The position numbers and the translations under genes were made by a program. From positions 497,861-561,860 of the forward strand of contig ML976668.1 of the NCBI GenBank assembly GCA_010015655.1: 64,000 bases of DNA, read 5' to 3'. Below, piece by piece: positions 9,241-21,301 of the stretch (position 1 is the stretch's first letter; every line of letters starts with the position of its first letter). The notes under the pieces are model-generated. The model was not told where the DNA came from and did not search any database. It worked only from the letters and a program-made list of their open reading frames with translations. This DNA comes from Bimuria novae-zelandiae CBS 107.79 (Eukaryota > Ascomycota > Dothideomycetes > Pleosporales > Didymosphaeriaceae).

Positions 9241-11620
9241 GATATGTGAATACATGGTGAAATTGAGTATAGGGTTGGTTGCGTGTTTTGACTGAAAGAT
9301 TTGTGTCAAAAGATAGTTACAAACTTGCCCGAGGGAACCCACAAAGTATCAGGCAGCTAGGCAGCCAGCCGCAAAGCTACCCTCGTTCACCTGCCATAAT
9401 AGCAAACGTGCGCGTGGGCCACAAGTGCCCTAGGTATTGTACGCCAATCGCCCCCAGACACAAAGTATTATGTCGCCACAGCGTAGCGCGTATGTGTCGG
9501 AGCAGAGGATACATATGTATTAGTAGTAGTGAATAGTATTTCCGAGCGCGTCGCCTTGCAGGTGCTTCAGGGTACCTAGGTATTCTCCTGAGCCGTAGTG
9601 CGCGTAAGGTGTCACAAGGTGAGTCGAGTTACAATGCGTCGCCAAATCAACATCTCGAGTAGGTGCCCGGATAGCTATAAGATAGGAGCTCAATTTGCAT
9701 TGACAGAAATTTGATGGTGCTGATTGAATTGGAGCAGAGACCGAACAACGCCGAGAAGTGGCGTTGACTGAGGTTCCGCCAGGAGCTTGGCATCCACGTG
9801 ACATATGGAGCGTCCGGACGTGCGGGCGGGCTCAGCCTCAGTCCTTCCTCCTCTCTGCCGTGTGAGCAGCACTAAGCCACGGGCACAGCTTGTACGCATC
9901 TCTAACAACTGTTCGGAAATCTACAGAAACAGTGAATCTGTTCTTCGACAGTCCGCGGAAGGCTCGTAGCCCGAAAGTCCGGCCCGACAGGTGGGCGTGG
10001 CACTTGAGCCGTCTCAGAGAAAACCGCGGTTCAAACGAGACACCATTGTACAGCTTCCTGTCGTGCCCATGCGAAAGCCCTTGACCTTCGAATTCACTGG
10101 AACTGCCATGACCTGTAGACGCTCCACAATATCCCACGTTGCACCAAACATGGCATCGCCGATTATCCGCGAAAAGAGCCGCGCGTGGCGGCCATTCACC
10201 ACCTCTCCTCGAGATACAGATTCCAGAAACTCTCAGTGTAATTCAGCCATCGAGGCGCTTCTCGTACATAGATATCTCCCGCCACCGCCCAGCAGGGATC
10301 TCTCTGCATGACGCCTATCGCAGACCCTCGTTCGCGCATCTCGTTCCCGTTCTCGCCCACGGGACACTCACCTTATGGCGTTCTAACACGCGACCCTTCG
10401 TACCGTGGAACTGCCACTAGAATCGACAGTTTTTGGCCCGAATTGCCGTGCTAGGAAGGTCGCGAGATTGCGATGACCCATGTCGTGGCACGGCGGTGAA
10501 CGAGCCCATGTCAAGCTGCGACGGTGTGAGTCGGGTCCATCCGATCAGTGGTAGCGAGGCGCAGGTGGACTTTAATGCGCATGGTGATGTGTGCGTTAGG
10601 CGGTTTATAAATAACAAGCTTGTGTCATTAGGTCCTTGGTTGGATCTGAAGAACTCATGGACGCAGACGCAGAGCTGGATGTTGACGTCACAGGTCAAGC
10701 TCAGTCGTGTGGAGGATTATGGGCGAAAGGTTAAGGAGAATGCCCAGTGCGGGTTGTAGTCTAGCTGATTTATTTGCGGGGTAAGTCACTAATTGTGCGG
10801 CATCCTCGTCTCGAGTACGTGAAGTCAGCCTGGGGATACTTACATGCCCAGCACCACGGCGTTCTCACGACCAGATATACAGCGTTGAGGGACCTTTATC
10901 CGGACAATCAGTATAACCAACCTTTTCCACCAAGCGTGTAATCTACGAATATGCTGGGAAGCTAATTCAGGTGGACATTATTGAGGGGAGAATATTTGGT
11001 AAATGTGGTACCTGAAGTTATTCTGTTTGGACCTTAAGCAGAGTCGGGGGAACAAACTGTATCCTTCCTCATACCTATTCGAAAGAGAAGCTAACGAGGG
11101 CGATGCCTCAGTACTGATCAAAGGCTTGTCTATTGGTCTGTCGCATGGGCTTGTGCTCCGGAGCGATACGGGAAGGAAGGTACTGGGGCTGAGCGAAAGA
11201 GACGTCGGTTTCTGCGAGAAGAGCCCGGCGGTCGCTGGTATGAATACGATATAGTTCGGGCTGTTAGGAGACCAGAGGGCATATCCGAATTCCCATGGCA
11301 CCGAAGAAGCCAACTGAAAGAAGTAGGAGCAATGACCCGTGGGTGCTTTCCCTACCATGTAGCGTGGCTCCTTCTTTTCGGTAGGAATCATGGCGTGACG
11401 CACCGCAAGCCAGCGTCAACATTCTCAGACACACTCCTCCACGCCCTTTGGTATATGAATACTCGAGCATATTGCATGGTCTCTTTGGGCTGCATCGCAC
11501 ACATCGCATGGCGCAGTCCTGCCTGCTGAACTGGTCAAGACTCCGCGTGTCTGCGAGACCTGGCAAAAAACGCCCGCAACTTCAAACAACCTTGCCAGGC
11601 TTCTTCACGATATAAAAATT
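9241..11620. other. Long intergenic stretch with no convincing gene
   Basis: Several open frames of 60-140 codons occur on both strands, but none shows a recognisable domain, a consistent exon structure or a persuasive start. The two most protein-like are plus-strand: 10433-10759 (108 codons) and 11003-11254 (83 codons). They could be exons of an unrecognised gene or remnants. The last few hundred bases are presumably promoter and 5' UTR for the gene at 11621. Confidence 0.5.
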
Positions 11621-14600
11621 ATGGCAGCCAAGTTATGCTGTACTGCAGAGCAGGAAGGTCGTCCGGATTCACCAGAGTTGCCCAACGCACGCGTCACCGA
11701 GGCTCCAACACCTGCGCGACTACCACTCTTGCCGAAGCCGGTCGAAACGGTGAACTCTCGGTTTACCAGCGCGGGGACGGAAGATATTCACGAACTGCAG
11801 CAGATCTTCGACCATTTGAAGGAAAACGAGCCGACCCGCGGGTCTCCCACCAAGGCTGGTGGGCGCGCACGCATCAGCAAGCCATCGATCTACAGCTTAC
11901 ACTCACTACACAAGATGAAGAGCATGCGTTCACTGATTAGACGAAAATTTTCGCGAGACCTGTCAAAGAAGGCGTCCGGAGATCAGGTAGAGTCAAGCGA
12001 TGCTAAGAAGGGCCCAGCGCCAGCTTCCGAAACCGTCGTTAGGCAACAGAACATTGATCCCAACCTGCAAATCAAGATCATGAAAGAGGTTTTGAGAAAA
12101 GATCTCCTGAGCGACAAGCGGCCCGATGAGGGCGGATACGACTCTGACGCCCAGGTGCTCGATAATCTGGCGAGGAACATCGGGAAAAAAACACCGAGCA
12201 AGCGACCAAGTATTCACAGCATTGACTGGACAACCACTACTGGAAGGTGAGTTCTTGTTGAATTAGAACCACCTTTTACTAAATATGGCTGACCTTTCAG
12301 CAAAACAACGCCGGATGCTTCGTCCAAGAGCGGCCAGAGTTCCAACCGTCTTCGTGACCTTGAGCCGTATCAAATCAAGCCAGTACGATCCGCCCCACTG
12401 TCTACTCGAACCGTTCAGGTATTCAGCTCGCCTAATCTACAAATCGGCACTTCCAAGGCCCGCCAACAGAATCCGCGGCGCTCCTACTCGGCCACCTCGA
12501 ATAGACTCTCGGAGTATCCTCGGCTTTCTTCGCTCAGGCTCCCTAGTCTCAAGACGCACGATCAAGACGGAATACCATGGTCAGTGGCCTTGAATGAAAG
12601 CCTGCGTCTCTCGCAATCGCCCGTGCCCCCAGGTACGCTCACATCCAAACAGTCGCAGGCTTCGCTCAAGGTGCAACTGCGTCTCCAAAAATCAGCTCTG
12701 TATACCCAAAGCTACGAAAATGTACTCACCAAAGAACCCACACGTGGTCAGAGTGCAGAGCCAGCAACACCTTCAACCGTGGTACCGATTCACGTGCAAG
12801 AACCGACTGCGGTAACCACGAGACGCCAGCCCAGTTCGCTCAAGATAGCGACACGATGCGACCTCCTCTCCTCTGCACCGAACTTAGCGAAAGAACAGAA
12901 CAAAATTGATGAGGATGAGCCGCGTCGATCAGTTCACCTCTATAGTATGCGAATTTCGCATCATCTCCGGTCCGGTTCACTTCTATCATGGGATACTCTA
13001 GCAAACGAATCAGAGCTCCCGAGTCCCTCTAGTGCCTTTCGTGATCGCTCGTTCTCGGACCTCAGCAGGATCTCCAAATCCCAGCGGCAGCCTAGTCGGC
13101 ATGAACGGCAGGCGTCAAGCTCCGGGTTTGCGAGTTCCCAAGTTCCTAGCAAGTGGGGCAAGGTCTTGACCAAGGACATACGAGAAGACAAGTCATCTAT
13201 CTATTCGAGCAGGCCGCAGAGCCCGCCCGACAGCCCTCTCGGCAGTTTTGGTGGATCAATGATCAATCTTTCACAGACGGCTAGACATACCGTTTCTACG
13301 GCACGTTCTTCGCTTGATCTTGCTAGGATGAGGAGGTCCAGTTCTTATCCGACGGACAATGAAGATACCCCCAGACCTTTGCAAAGGCATGGACTGACAA
13401 ATCTTCGTGACGTCGCCAGTAACTCTTTTTTAGCCAGGCTTCCAGACCAGACTTCAAGATTGGCGCGCAAAAATAGTGTGGCAAGTACAAAGAGATCCAA
13501 ATTCCGCGAGGAATTCAGCCCTTCACCAGCGAAGAAGAGCTTGATACCGTCAACTTCTATCATGAGATTCTTCACACCTAAACGAAACAATGTGCGCAGT
13601 CAGAGCGAAGCCCACATAAAGGCGGATAATATCACGCTCGAAGTGGATGGATCGCTTGAAGTACCTGGTCCAACAACTCAACGCGAACGCCGACAATCGC
13701 GATCCATGGTGAGTCTAGAAGCTGAACAGAAGGCTTTGGGAAAGGACAAGAAGGCGAGCCCAATGTGGGAACGAGCCCTGCAGAACTACCAAGACGAGAA
13801 GGCGGCAATGTTTCTGCCGAAGAACAAGGAACAAGCGACCCATGCGAGCCCTTTTCGTGAGAGGAGTGGAAGCGTGGGCCCGCTCAGGGTGAGTGAAGAG
13901 ACGGAGGTGGAGAGGGAACTGAGTGTGCCGAAACCGTTTTCCGCTCCGCCCCTAGACCCCCCTTCACCAGGTGCCGTGGAGTTCAAGGACCCACCATTGC
14001 CACACACTAGACGTACCGCATTCACCGGAACGGATTCTAGCATTATCGACCCCAGCCAAGAGGCCCAAATACGCTTTTCGCAACAGACTGATACAGCTGA
14101 GACCGTAGGTGCATGGGGCCGCTATCCATCGCATACCCGTGCCGACCGCACCTTATCTGCCGGACACTCTGACCAGGTTCAGACACGTGACTTTACGCTA
14201 GAGGCAGCCATCAAGTTTGCAATGGGCAGAAGCACGGAAGGCGATGATGATGAAGAAGTCGATCCTGGGACTCGTCCAGTCACACCTCCTCTTCTTCCAG
14301 GGCAGAAAAAGCGGAAAAAGAAGGTTGGCAATGTTCGCATGGCAAAGAGCCACTCAATGACTTTCGGCAAGTCGTTCTTGAAGAATTATGCCAAGATCTT
14401 CAGAAGCCAGAGCATCGAGTTTCACAGACATGGACAAGGTCATCGAAGCTCGATCGCGACCGGAGGTACATTGGAGTACCCGGAGCTTGAAATGCTACCA
14501 GATGTGTGGAGAGGCGGTATTATCGACGAGGCAAGCCGTGAGACTAGCAACGACAACGATGTGGCACATGTTTCCCGAGATGAGTACGGCCCTGGAGATA

Positions 14601-15223
14601 AGAAGGGCAAAGGGAGGATGAAAGAAGAAAATTCTGCGGCAACACTCCGAGCACTTCCCGCCGGCGGCTCACGACCAACTACCGGCAATCCTCTACAGGT
14701 GGGTCTTGACGGAACGAGAGACACCGCTCGAGTGTGGTCTGCGTACTACGAGAACTGTCTACCAAACTTTCCTCGCGCTAGCACCGATCTAGATTTTGCG
14801 GTGGACAACTACGGTACGCCAGGTCGTCGCTCGTTCGAAAGCAGGCGCGCTTCCGTGTATTCACACACCGTGCCTGTTCGTAAAAGCAAACACTCCCGCA
14901 ACGCCAGCCGCTTGAGCCTTCTTAGTGAGTCATCATCCTCTGCGTTCCTGTCATATGCTTATCACGCATGCATTTCAGGTATCGCAAGTCACGGAAGCGC
15001 ACGGCCAAGCTTTGTATCGTTAGGCGAGGCCGACCTTGGTGAGCTTCAGCCACATCAGACAGTAGTAAGATTAAGTGCTAACCTTCCAGGCGTTGACAAG
15101 CGAAGTAATGTCAGTGTGCGACGAAGCACAATGGATCTGATCTCAATGTACCAGGAGCAAGAGAATAGCGAGATGGAGAAGGTTTTGAAGATGATGCGTA
15201 CGGAGAGTATCAAAGGGCTTTGA
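11621..15223 (+). CDS. Large Ser/Pro/Arg-rich disordered protein of unknown function
   Basis: Exon 1 11621-12246 (phase 2), intron 12247-12300 (GTGAGT...TTTCAG, 54 bp) and exon 2 12301-15223 give 1182 codons in one frame. The product is highly charged and Ser-rich, with a basic MRSLIRRKFSRDLSKK segment near residue 110, many RS/SR clusters, and a final SVRRSTMDLISMYQEQENSE helix near the C-terminus. No enzyme motif, membrane segment or signal peptide is visible. Two extra in-frame introns are likely near the 3' end (14925-14978, 54 bp; 15039-15089, 51 bp, with a TGCTAAC branch site). Both are multiples of three, so the frame stays open either way. Removing them gives 1147 aa. A cytoskeletal or signalling scaffold is possible, but this is only a guess. 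Confidence 0.8.
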
Positions 15224-15796
15224 ACGACTGGTAATGTGTAGTTGTATCAAAGAAGTCCGAGTGTGGCGGGATCAGGGTTTCGTGGATAGGAAGCATCGTT
15301 CAATGACGGAAGATGAAGAGATCAAAGATCTCTTAAGAGGCTGGCTTACTGAATAGAGTACTGTGTATGCCATAATTCAATTTGCAGTAGGGATTGTGTG
15401 TGGTGTCACTGTCCCTGCGTGCATCTATAGCATCATGGTCCTGATTGCTGGACCTCTCGCACCTACAGTTCGATCGACAAGCTGGATAGAAAGATCGCGG
15501 CTTACGTTATTTGCTTCGATCAGTTGCGGCATGGGCTGACATTGATTCAGAGATACCCATTTCGGCGAGCTGACATCAGCCTCTTCGATAAACACGAAGT
15601 AAGATCCGCGAACGAGCGCTAGTTTTGCTACGCCTCAAAACGAATAACCGTGCCCCGATCATGGCGTGGCCTATCAACAAAAAGGATAGCTGCCAATTCA
15701 TAAGGCAATCATAGACCTCTCTTACCTCTGCAGTTTCTCCGCTTTGAGAGGTCGAGTCCCAGCCGCAGACCAGTCAGTTCATCTCCCGGATTGGCC
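15224..15796. other. Intergenic, 573 bp
   Basis: 3' flank of the large disordered-protein gene and 5' flank of the hydrolase pseudogene. A short direct echo (gatctcttaag and similar) is seen near 15325. No gene was recognised. Confidence 0.5.
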
Positions 15797-16777
15797 ATGT
15801 CTTCGCCTCCTATATCCACAGGTGAGATCCCTTTCAACGTACCCGCTGCAGGAAAGCCATTTCATACCTGGTACAAAACTGTAGGCGATGTCCACTCGTC
15901 GACTCCCCTCATTCTTTGTCATGGTGGTCTCGGCTCCGGGCACGATTACTTCCTCCCTACTAGATCTTGCCACAAAACACAGCCTCCCACTCGTCCTGTA
16001 CGATCAGCTCGGGTGCGGCAAGTCAACGCACTTGAAAGAAAAAGCCGGCGACGAGGCTTTCTGGACGATAGAACTATTTCTCTACGAGCTAGACAGCCTG
16101 ATCGACTGTCTCGGTCTCCGCTCACGGTTCTATCTTTACGGCCAGAGCTGGGGCGACATGGTGGCAGCGGTGTATGCAGCTTGTCAGCCAATGGGTTTGA
16201 AGAAGATGGTGCTTTCCAGTACGCCTGCTAGCATGCCTCTCTTCGCCGCTTCCAACAGACGGGACGGCTGTTGAAGAAGCTACCGCAGGAGGTTCAAGAT
16301 GCACTGGACGAGTGCGAGCGGGAGGGTGATCACGAAAGTGAGAAATAGGAGAACGCGTGCATGGCGTTTTATACGCGGTTTATCTGTCGGCTTGGTCCAT
16401 GGCCGAAGGAGATGGTAGAGGGGATGCGAAATTTGAAGGAAGACCCGACGGTGTATAATACTATGTAAGCTCCTTCTTATCGCGCCTTTTCATTGATTAG
16501 GAACGTGGCATTAGCTGATGTGTTTCTAGGCAAGGCACGTCTGAGTTCGGGTGCACGGGTTCGCTGAAGGAATGGGAGGGCGTGAAGGACGCGCATAAAA
16601 TCAATGTGGAGACATTGCTATCGAATGGAAGATATGACGAGATGACGGACGAGGTGGTGAAGCCGTGGTTTGAGAAGATTGAGAGATTGAAGTGGGTTAC
16701 GCTGAAGAAGTCGGCGCATATGGGGCATTGGGAGGGGAGAGAGGTGCGTGGGGGTTGTTGCTAACTTCTTGAGTTGA
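15797..16777 (+). pseudogene. Proline iminopeptidase-like alpha/beta hydrolase (S33 family), inactivated
   Basis: From ATG 15797 the translation starts MSSPPISTGEIPFNVPAAGK and reaches the oxyanion motif HGGLGSGHDY. The frame then shifts at about 15955 into the next reading (LVLYDQLGCGKSTHL and the nucleophile elbow GQSWGDMVAA), and shifts again at about 16250 (LLKKLPQEVQDALDECE). It hits TAG at 16346-16348 before ENACMAFY, crosses a normal intron 16465-16529, and shifts a third time at about 16738 before the true C-terminus ERCVGVVANFLS (stop 16775-16777). Three frameshifts and a nonsense codon in an otherwise well-preserved S33 peptidase / L-amino-acid amidase point to recent loss. Sequencing error is unlikely to explain all four lesions. 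Confidence 0.85.
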
Positions 16778-17096
16778 ACAATGGGAGCGGGAGATCGGAA
16801 AGTGTACATTTTCTATGGGGAAGAACGCCAATGAACCAAGCTCCTCAGCAGGACTTCCCTTTCGAAGTCCATGAAGACCTTGCATCATATGCAGAAGGTG
16901 CTTTAATCCTGATAAAAAAACAAATAATTCCAAATCAAATGCTCAAAACCATCGTATTGCCTCCATTTCCTCAACTTTTCGCTCAGTTCCCATTGCATGC
17001 GGTGTAAATGCACCTTGTCTCCTATGACTAAAGAAGGATATTGTTCCGGTGCTCTGAATGTCGACTCAGGTGTTCTTGCTAGTTGTTGATGAGATA

Positions 17097-17913
17097 TTAC
17101 CGACTGGTTGGAGCTCGCATGCAGGCGCAGTAAAAAACACTTGAGTCATGGAAATGATAGTCGCTCAACTTCAGTGGCTTGTTTCCTGACTCCTGGAGTA
17201 GAGATGCGCAAAGGTTGAAGAGAATAACTTCTGGAAGCTTGTAACGAAGCACGTGGAGAAGGTCCAGAGCATCTTTCTTCTTCTTCTTCTTCTTTTTGAG
17301 AATGTTGATGTAGAACTTCTGCGGCATCTTGTATCCGTATTTTCCGTAGAAAGCCTTCTCCAACAGCTTTACATCGGGGATACCGTTGTCAGTGCCCTGA
17401 AAGTCGTAGAAGAGATGAGACATGGCGTCATCCTTGAGCTTCTGGCAGCCTAGCAGCCACCCCAAGGAGTAGAGGTCGAGCGCTTTGCTGAGGACTAACA
17501 GCTTTTTCTCCGCGTCCGAATCGTCGCAGTATGTACAAGCTCCTAATTCGCAATTTTTTTTGATCTTCTTGAGCGGCCTCCCAGTGTTTAAGCGCATTGA
17601 AGGTCCGATCTGGCGCTACCACTCCCGGTATTACATGGGGACACTTGCTGCACTTGGTATCTGACATATGAGCCAAGTTTTCCGCCAGCCCTTGCAGTAT
17701 TGCTCCAGGCTGACTTTGCTGCAGGAGACTGGAGGGCCTTTTCCCACGTCGAACCAAACGTACTTGACATCTGGGCGATCAGAATTGCTATTCAACTGTC
17801 AGCGTGTTCGATTTATCAGCCTGGGTGACTTACAGCATGGAGAACTTCCGCTTCATGCCAGCATTCACCGGCCCGCTGTTGGCTTCCGTAGTTTGTTGGC
17901 CATCTGAGGCCAT
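17097..17913 (-). pseudogene. BTB/POZ-like family copy 1, frameshifted
   Basis: Exon 1 (17834-17913) begins MASDGQQTTEANSG and ends with the family mark GMKRKFSML at a phase-2 GTAAGT donor. The acceptor is CCCAG at 17771. Family-like segments then lie in three different frames: VSLEQYCKGWRKTWL in one, SDTKCSKCPHVIPG in a second, and DDSDAEKKLLVLSKALDLYSLGWLL onward to the stop at 17097 in a third. At least two frameshifts (about 17690-17770 and 17580-17610) therefore break the gene. A TTC microsatellite (about 17273-17295) adds a run of eight lysines. The C-terminal LSDYHFHD...CAC mark of the family is still present. Confidence 0.75.
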
Positions 17914-18538
17914 CTGAGGCCATGGTTGCTCCGGAATTTCGGTCCTAGGAGAAGTAGACAGACCTGGTGGATGAAAGTAGCAAGCTCTCTTGGTGTCGGC
18001 CATAGAGCTTATATAGAGCAGCGAGGGGCGGCGCTAATTCATGTGTAAGAGTGAGGGACGCTAGGTGAGAGAAAGCTATACGCCGACGAGGCACGGACAT
18101 GGGCGGCATAGCCTTTGCGCAGGTAAAAGACGAGTATACAATCATAAAAGATGTTAAGCACAATAATTCGTATGCCAGATGTGTAGCTATGCAATAGCGT
18201 GCTAGAAAATGCGGAAAGAATGCCATCGCTTAGAGCGAACGTAAGCAAGCACAGAGAACTGGGGAAGGAGTAATAACATTTTTGTATCAATGCAGTTGAA
18301 TTGTGAACCACTTTTAATGCCATCGAATGCTTTCAGAGTAGGAAATACTGCTCCCTCCATGCTCGAAAATCAAAAAGAGCCTTCAATGTGCACTGCTCGC
18401 CGCCATTTGGATTTTCTAGTCTCCTTTGCCGGGAGCAGATATCCTCCAGGGCACCTGGATAACTGAAAATCTCTATTGTGAAACTAGGGTCTATTCAGGC
18501 AGGGATGAGCCATAACTGCTTGATTGCAGGCTATTGTC
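17914..18538. other. Intergenic between BTB-like copies 1 and 2
   Basis: This contains the copy 1 promoter with a TATA box (reported separately) and the 3' flank of copy 2. No other gene was seen. Confidence 0.5.
18009..18016 (-). promoter_or_regulatory. TATA box upstream of BTB-like copy 1
   Basis: TATATAAG on the minus strand, about 100 bp upstream of the copy 1 start. A similar box lies at the matching place before copy 3. Confidence 0.5.
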
Positions 18539-19434
18539 TCATGTCTCGATCACAAACTCATCGCCATCGGCCACCCCAGCAATCCCTTCTTCGCTAGAGC
18601 AGGGTTTAGAATGGTTCCGAGCATGCGTAAGATAATCACGCAACACCAACGGCTCCACGACGCCTCCGGATAAGACACGGCGAGCTTGATCCACCGCAGG
18701 TAACCCATAGTGGCCTTGGCACAGAGCAGATACAAAATCCGGTGGAAGAGACAAGGCCGGGTTTCGCATCGTCTCTTCGATCAATTTCTTGCACGCTGAG
18801 AGTCTCTTGAGGCAGATATCGTTGCAAAAAATGCGCAGTCCGTCGTTTCTGCCGCACAAGATGCTCTTGAACTCGCAAAAGACTTGGTGCAAGCGTCCCG
18901 CATCAGATACAGCCTGATTAGTTCGATAGGTGTTGAAGAGATGAGCAATGCATTCGTCCTGGAGTATCGCAACGTCGAAGTTTTCGCCGATATAGTGCAG
19001 CTCCACGGCCATGCTCGTCATCAAAGGCTCGTTCTCATTGCCTATGTCGAAGCCTTCGGGGCACTGTATCTCTTCTAGGACACTTTCTGTGGGCAAGGTG
19101 TTGTTGTAGAGCCAATACATGAAGCCACGGAATACCCAGGCAGACGTCGCGGGGACTGGATGAGTATTATCAGAGCAGAGCTTTCTCTCAAACAACCACC
19201 ACAGAGGAGCTGTTTCAACTATGAGGTCTTTGTGGACAGTAAAGCGTTCTCCATCGATTTCGAACTGAAAGATGTCCTGGTCCACGGCGCTAGATAGGGT
19301 CAGATGAGTGTTACATAGCCACGATAGGCTCTAGCTGTAGTGCAATGTTCGGTTCCGAACAGGCAGTTCACTTACAACATATTGAACTTCCGCTTTGTGC
19401 CCGCCTGAGCAGGTGCGACTGCTGCGGGAACCAT
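18539..19434 (-). CDS. BTB/POZ-like domain protein, family copy 2 (intact)
   Basis: Exon 1 19376-19434 (MVPAAVAPAQAGTKRKFNM, phase 2), intron 19290-19375 (GTAAGT...TCTAG) and exon 2 18539-19289 give 269 aa. The start of exon 2, FQFEIDGERFTVHKDLIVE, is a typical BTB opening (beta strand, then VHKDLI before the first helices). It is followed by WVFRGFMYWLYNNTLPTE in the region where BTB folds carry the LYTG-like helix. The C-terminus carries the family mark LRDYLTHARNH...DGDEFVIE. BTB proteins mediate dimerisation or act as cullin-3 adaptors, but no second domain is visible, so a specific role cannot be given. One of two intact members in the tandem array. Confidence 0.85.
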
Positions 19435-20089
19435 TCTTCAGTCCCCTTGACGCAAGTAAGCTCCCAGTTTATACGAAGTCTTGAGTGATCCTACTTACCA
19501 CACGACTGCAGCAGAAATACAATGGGTGATGGCCGGTGGTAGGCTGAGGACGCTGTCGTAGCGATGGAGGTTTTTAAATAAGGCTGTGGACGCAATAAGC
19601 GAGAGGGGAAAGGCAAGAGGGGCCTGCGTGCCGTGACACGGTCTTGCTGCTCAAGTAAAATATGGTAAAGTTGTCTAGACGCGCTTCTCGAGAAGGTACG
19701 TGATAGAAACCATGGTGTTCCATAGTAGCGGCTACGCGAGAAAATGAGAATGTGTAAAGTGTTCACGTCGTCAATTAAACGAATACAGAGCAGAAAATCT
19801 TCTATTAAGCAAGTATCATAGCCGAAACGAACCATTGAATTAGAATGGGATCGAGACCGTAATAAAGGATGCCGTATCCAACATACAGATGGACCAAGAA
19901 AAGACTTTTTGCACCCTTCCACTTACCATCGAGGAGGAAGAGGAAAATGACAATGAATGCACCGTTTAAGAGACTCAGCAGACGTGTTCTCCAGTGCCTC
20001 CGGGCCCACGAATCATTCAGATGCTCGCGAGAATGTGTGGTCCGAAGTGCAGTTGACTTCGAGAAAGGTCGGTGCATGCGACGGGGACC
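19435..20089. other. Intergenic between BTB-like copies 2 and 3
   Basis: Contains the copy 2 promoter (an AT-rich tttaaataag near 19574) and the copy 3 3' flank. Short open frames of 80-140 codons look random. Confidence 0.5.
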
Positions 20090-20919
20090 TCAAATCCTGA
20101 CGAGGAATTTTTCTTCCTGAGATACAGCGCACTCGCAAGTTGCATAGTGCTCAGGTGAGCCAACTTTGTGATAGTCTTTCAGTTCCAGAACCTCCTCCAG
20201 GCCATTGGCGCGCTTTCTGTTGAGCTTGCACATACGGCGGTAGAGTCGCTCGGGAAGATTGTCCAGGCCCATATCCAGCTCTTCAATACCTCGCTTACAC
20301 TAAAGATCCATAAATAGGTCCTACAGCTTTGTTCTCTCTCGTGTCTCGTCGAGCTCGTAGATCCAGGAACTTCCTCAAGCGTCCCATGGTCGGTACCATT
20401 CCATTCGGCTTGTATTGAGCAAATATGAAAGTAATTGCATCACTCATGAGCTTCTTCCCTCCCGTCTTGTGCGCAACATTGTAGGCTTCGACTGCGATGC
20501 CAACTCCAAGTGGATCTGCTTCTGGTCCGTCTTTATGACCTCCGAGGTCCGCAATAAGCGTTTCGAGACGAAGCCTTGTATTTCAGGGCCGGTAGGTAGT
20601 TGCTTCCCATAAAGGTAATGGATAAAAGCTCTCATGCCAGATTCCCCGCATTCCTCCCCATAATTGTGGGGGCAGTCCTTGCAAATCTCTCCCTTCTTTA
20701 TATTGCTGGTATGGCCGAGATAGTGCCTCCAGTCCTCGCGACAACGCTCATCTAGCAGCGCCTCATGGATTATGAACACTGAGTCATAGACTTTGATGCT
20801 GACAGTTTGTTCGGCAGTAGCTCTGTGACTGGTTAGCTAATGCAGCTCCACACTTGAGCAGCGGCAGAATTCTCTTACAACAAGCTGAACTTGCGCTTAG
20901 TCCCTGCGACGGAAGCCAT
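20090..20919 (-). pseudogene. BTB/POZ-like family copy 3, two frameshifts and a stop
   Basis: Exon 1 20879-20919 (MASVAGTKRKFSL, phase 2) and intron 20823-20878 are normal. Exon 2 begins ATAEQTVSIKVYDSVFIIHE and runs through CKDCPHNYGEECGESGMRAF and the HYLYGKQLPTG helix. At about 20560-20590 the family homology moves to another frame (GPEADPLGVGIAVEAYN). Near 20300 it moves again, where TAG (20300-20302) interrupts DLFMDL-CKRGIEELD. The last part (LERLYRRM-like through LELKDYHKVGSPEH and CECAVSQEEKFLV) keeps the family C-terminus, ending at 20090. Splice sites and TATA box remain, so decay seems recent. Confidence 0.82.
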
Positions 20920-21301
20920 ATCAAGGGATAACCCGGGAGTTGTACCTGGGGTAGAAGTATGGTTGATCAAGACCGAAGGCTCGATATAGATCAAAGAGTT
21001 TGAAAGAGGTGATTGGAGTAGTCAGGTGTTGCTGGTCCGAGTGGCGGCTTTATATAGGCCTTGCCCGCGCAATCGGAAGGCGCGAAGTGAGAAATATTTG
21101 CAGGACTAAAGTTACCGCGCAGAAAGTGAGAGCTGAGTGGGTAGAAAGCAAATAAGAATAAAAGTGCATGATATGCTGATATGAGTTTCAGAAGCCTAGG
21201 TTACCGTGAAAATATTTGCATGGAAAGAATAATCTGCCCATACATCCAAAGCCCATGCACCCCTACCAGAAGCCCACCATCGCCCGCATGATCACCGCCA
21301 T
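20920..21301. other. Intergenic between BTB-like copies 3 and 4
   Basis: Copy 3 promoter with a TATA box at 21049-21057 and copy 4 3' flank; nothing else seen. Confidence 0.5.
21049..21057 (-). promoter_or_regulatory. TATA box upstream of BTB-like copy 3
   Basis: TATATAAA on the minus strand, about 130 bp upstream of the copy 3 start. Confidence 0.5.

Noticed and set aside
10433..10759. Possible FHA-like segment (GRS...SRVH)
   Set aside because: Spacing and the following strands do not match an FHA fold; the resemblance is two short motifs only.
10978..11403. 141-codon minus-strand frame
   Set aside because: Composition looks random and an equally plausible frame lies on the other strand.
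19491..20077. Overlapping minus-strand frames with a hydrophobic stretch between BTB copies 2 and 3
   Set aside because: No family resemblance to the BTB copies and no shared exon structure. Treated as promoter and 3' flank.
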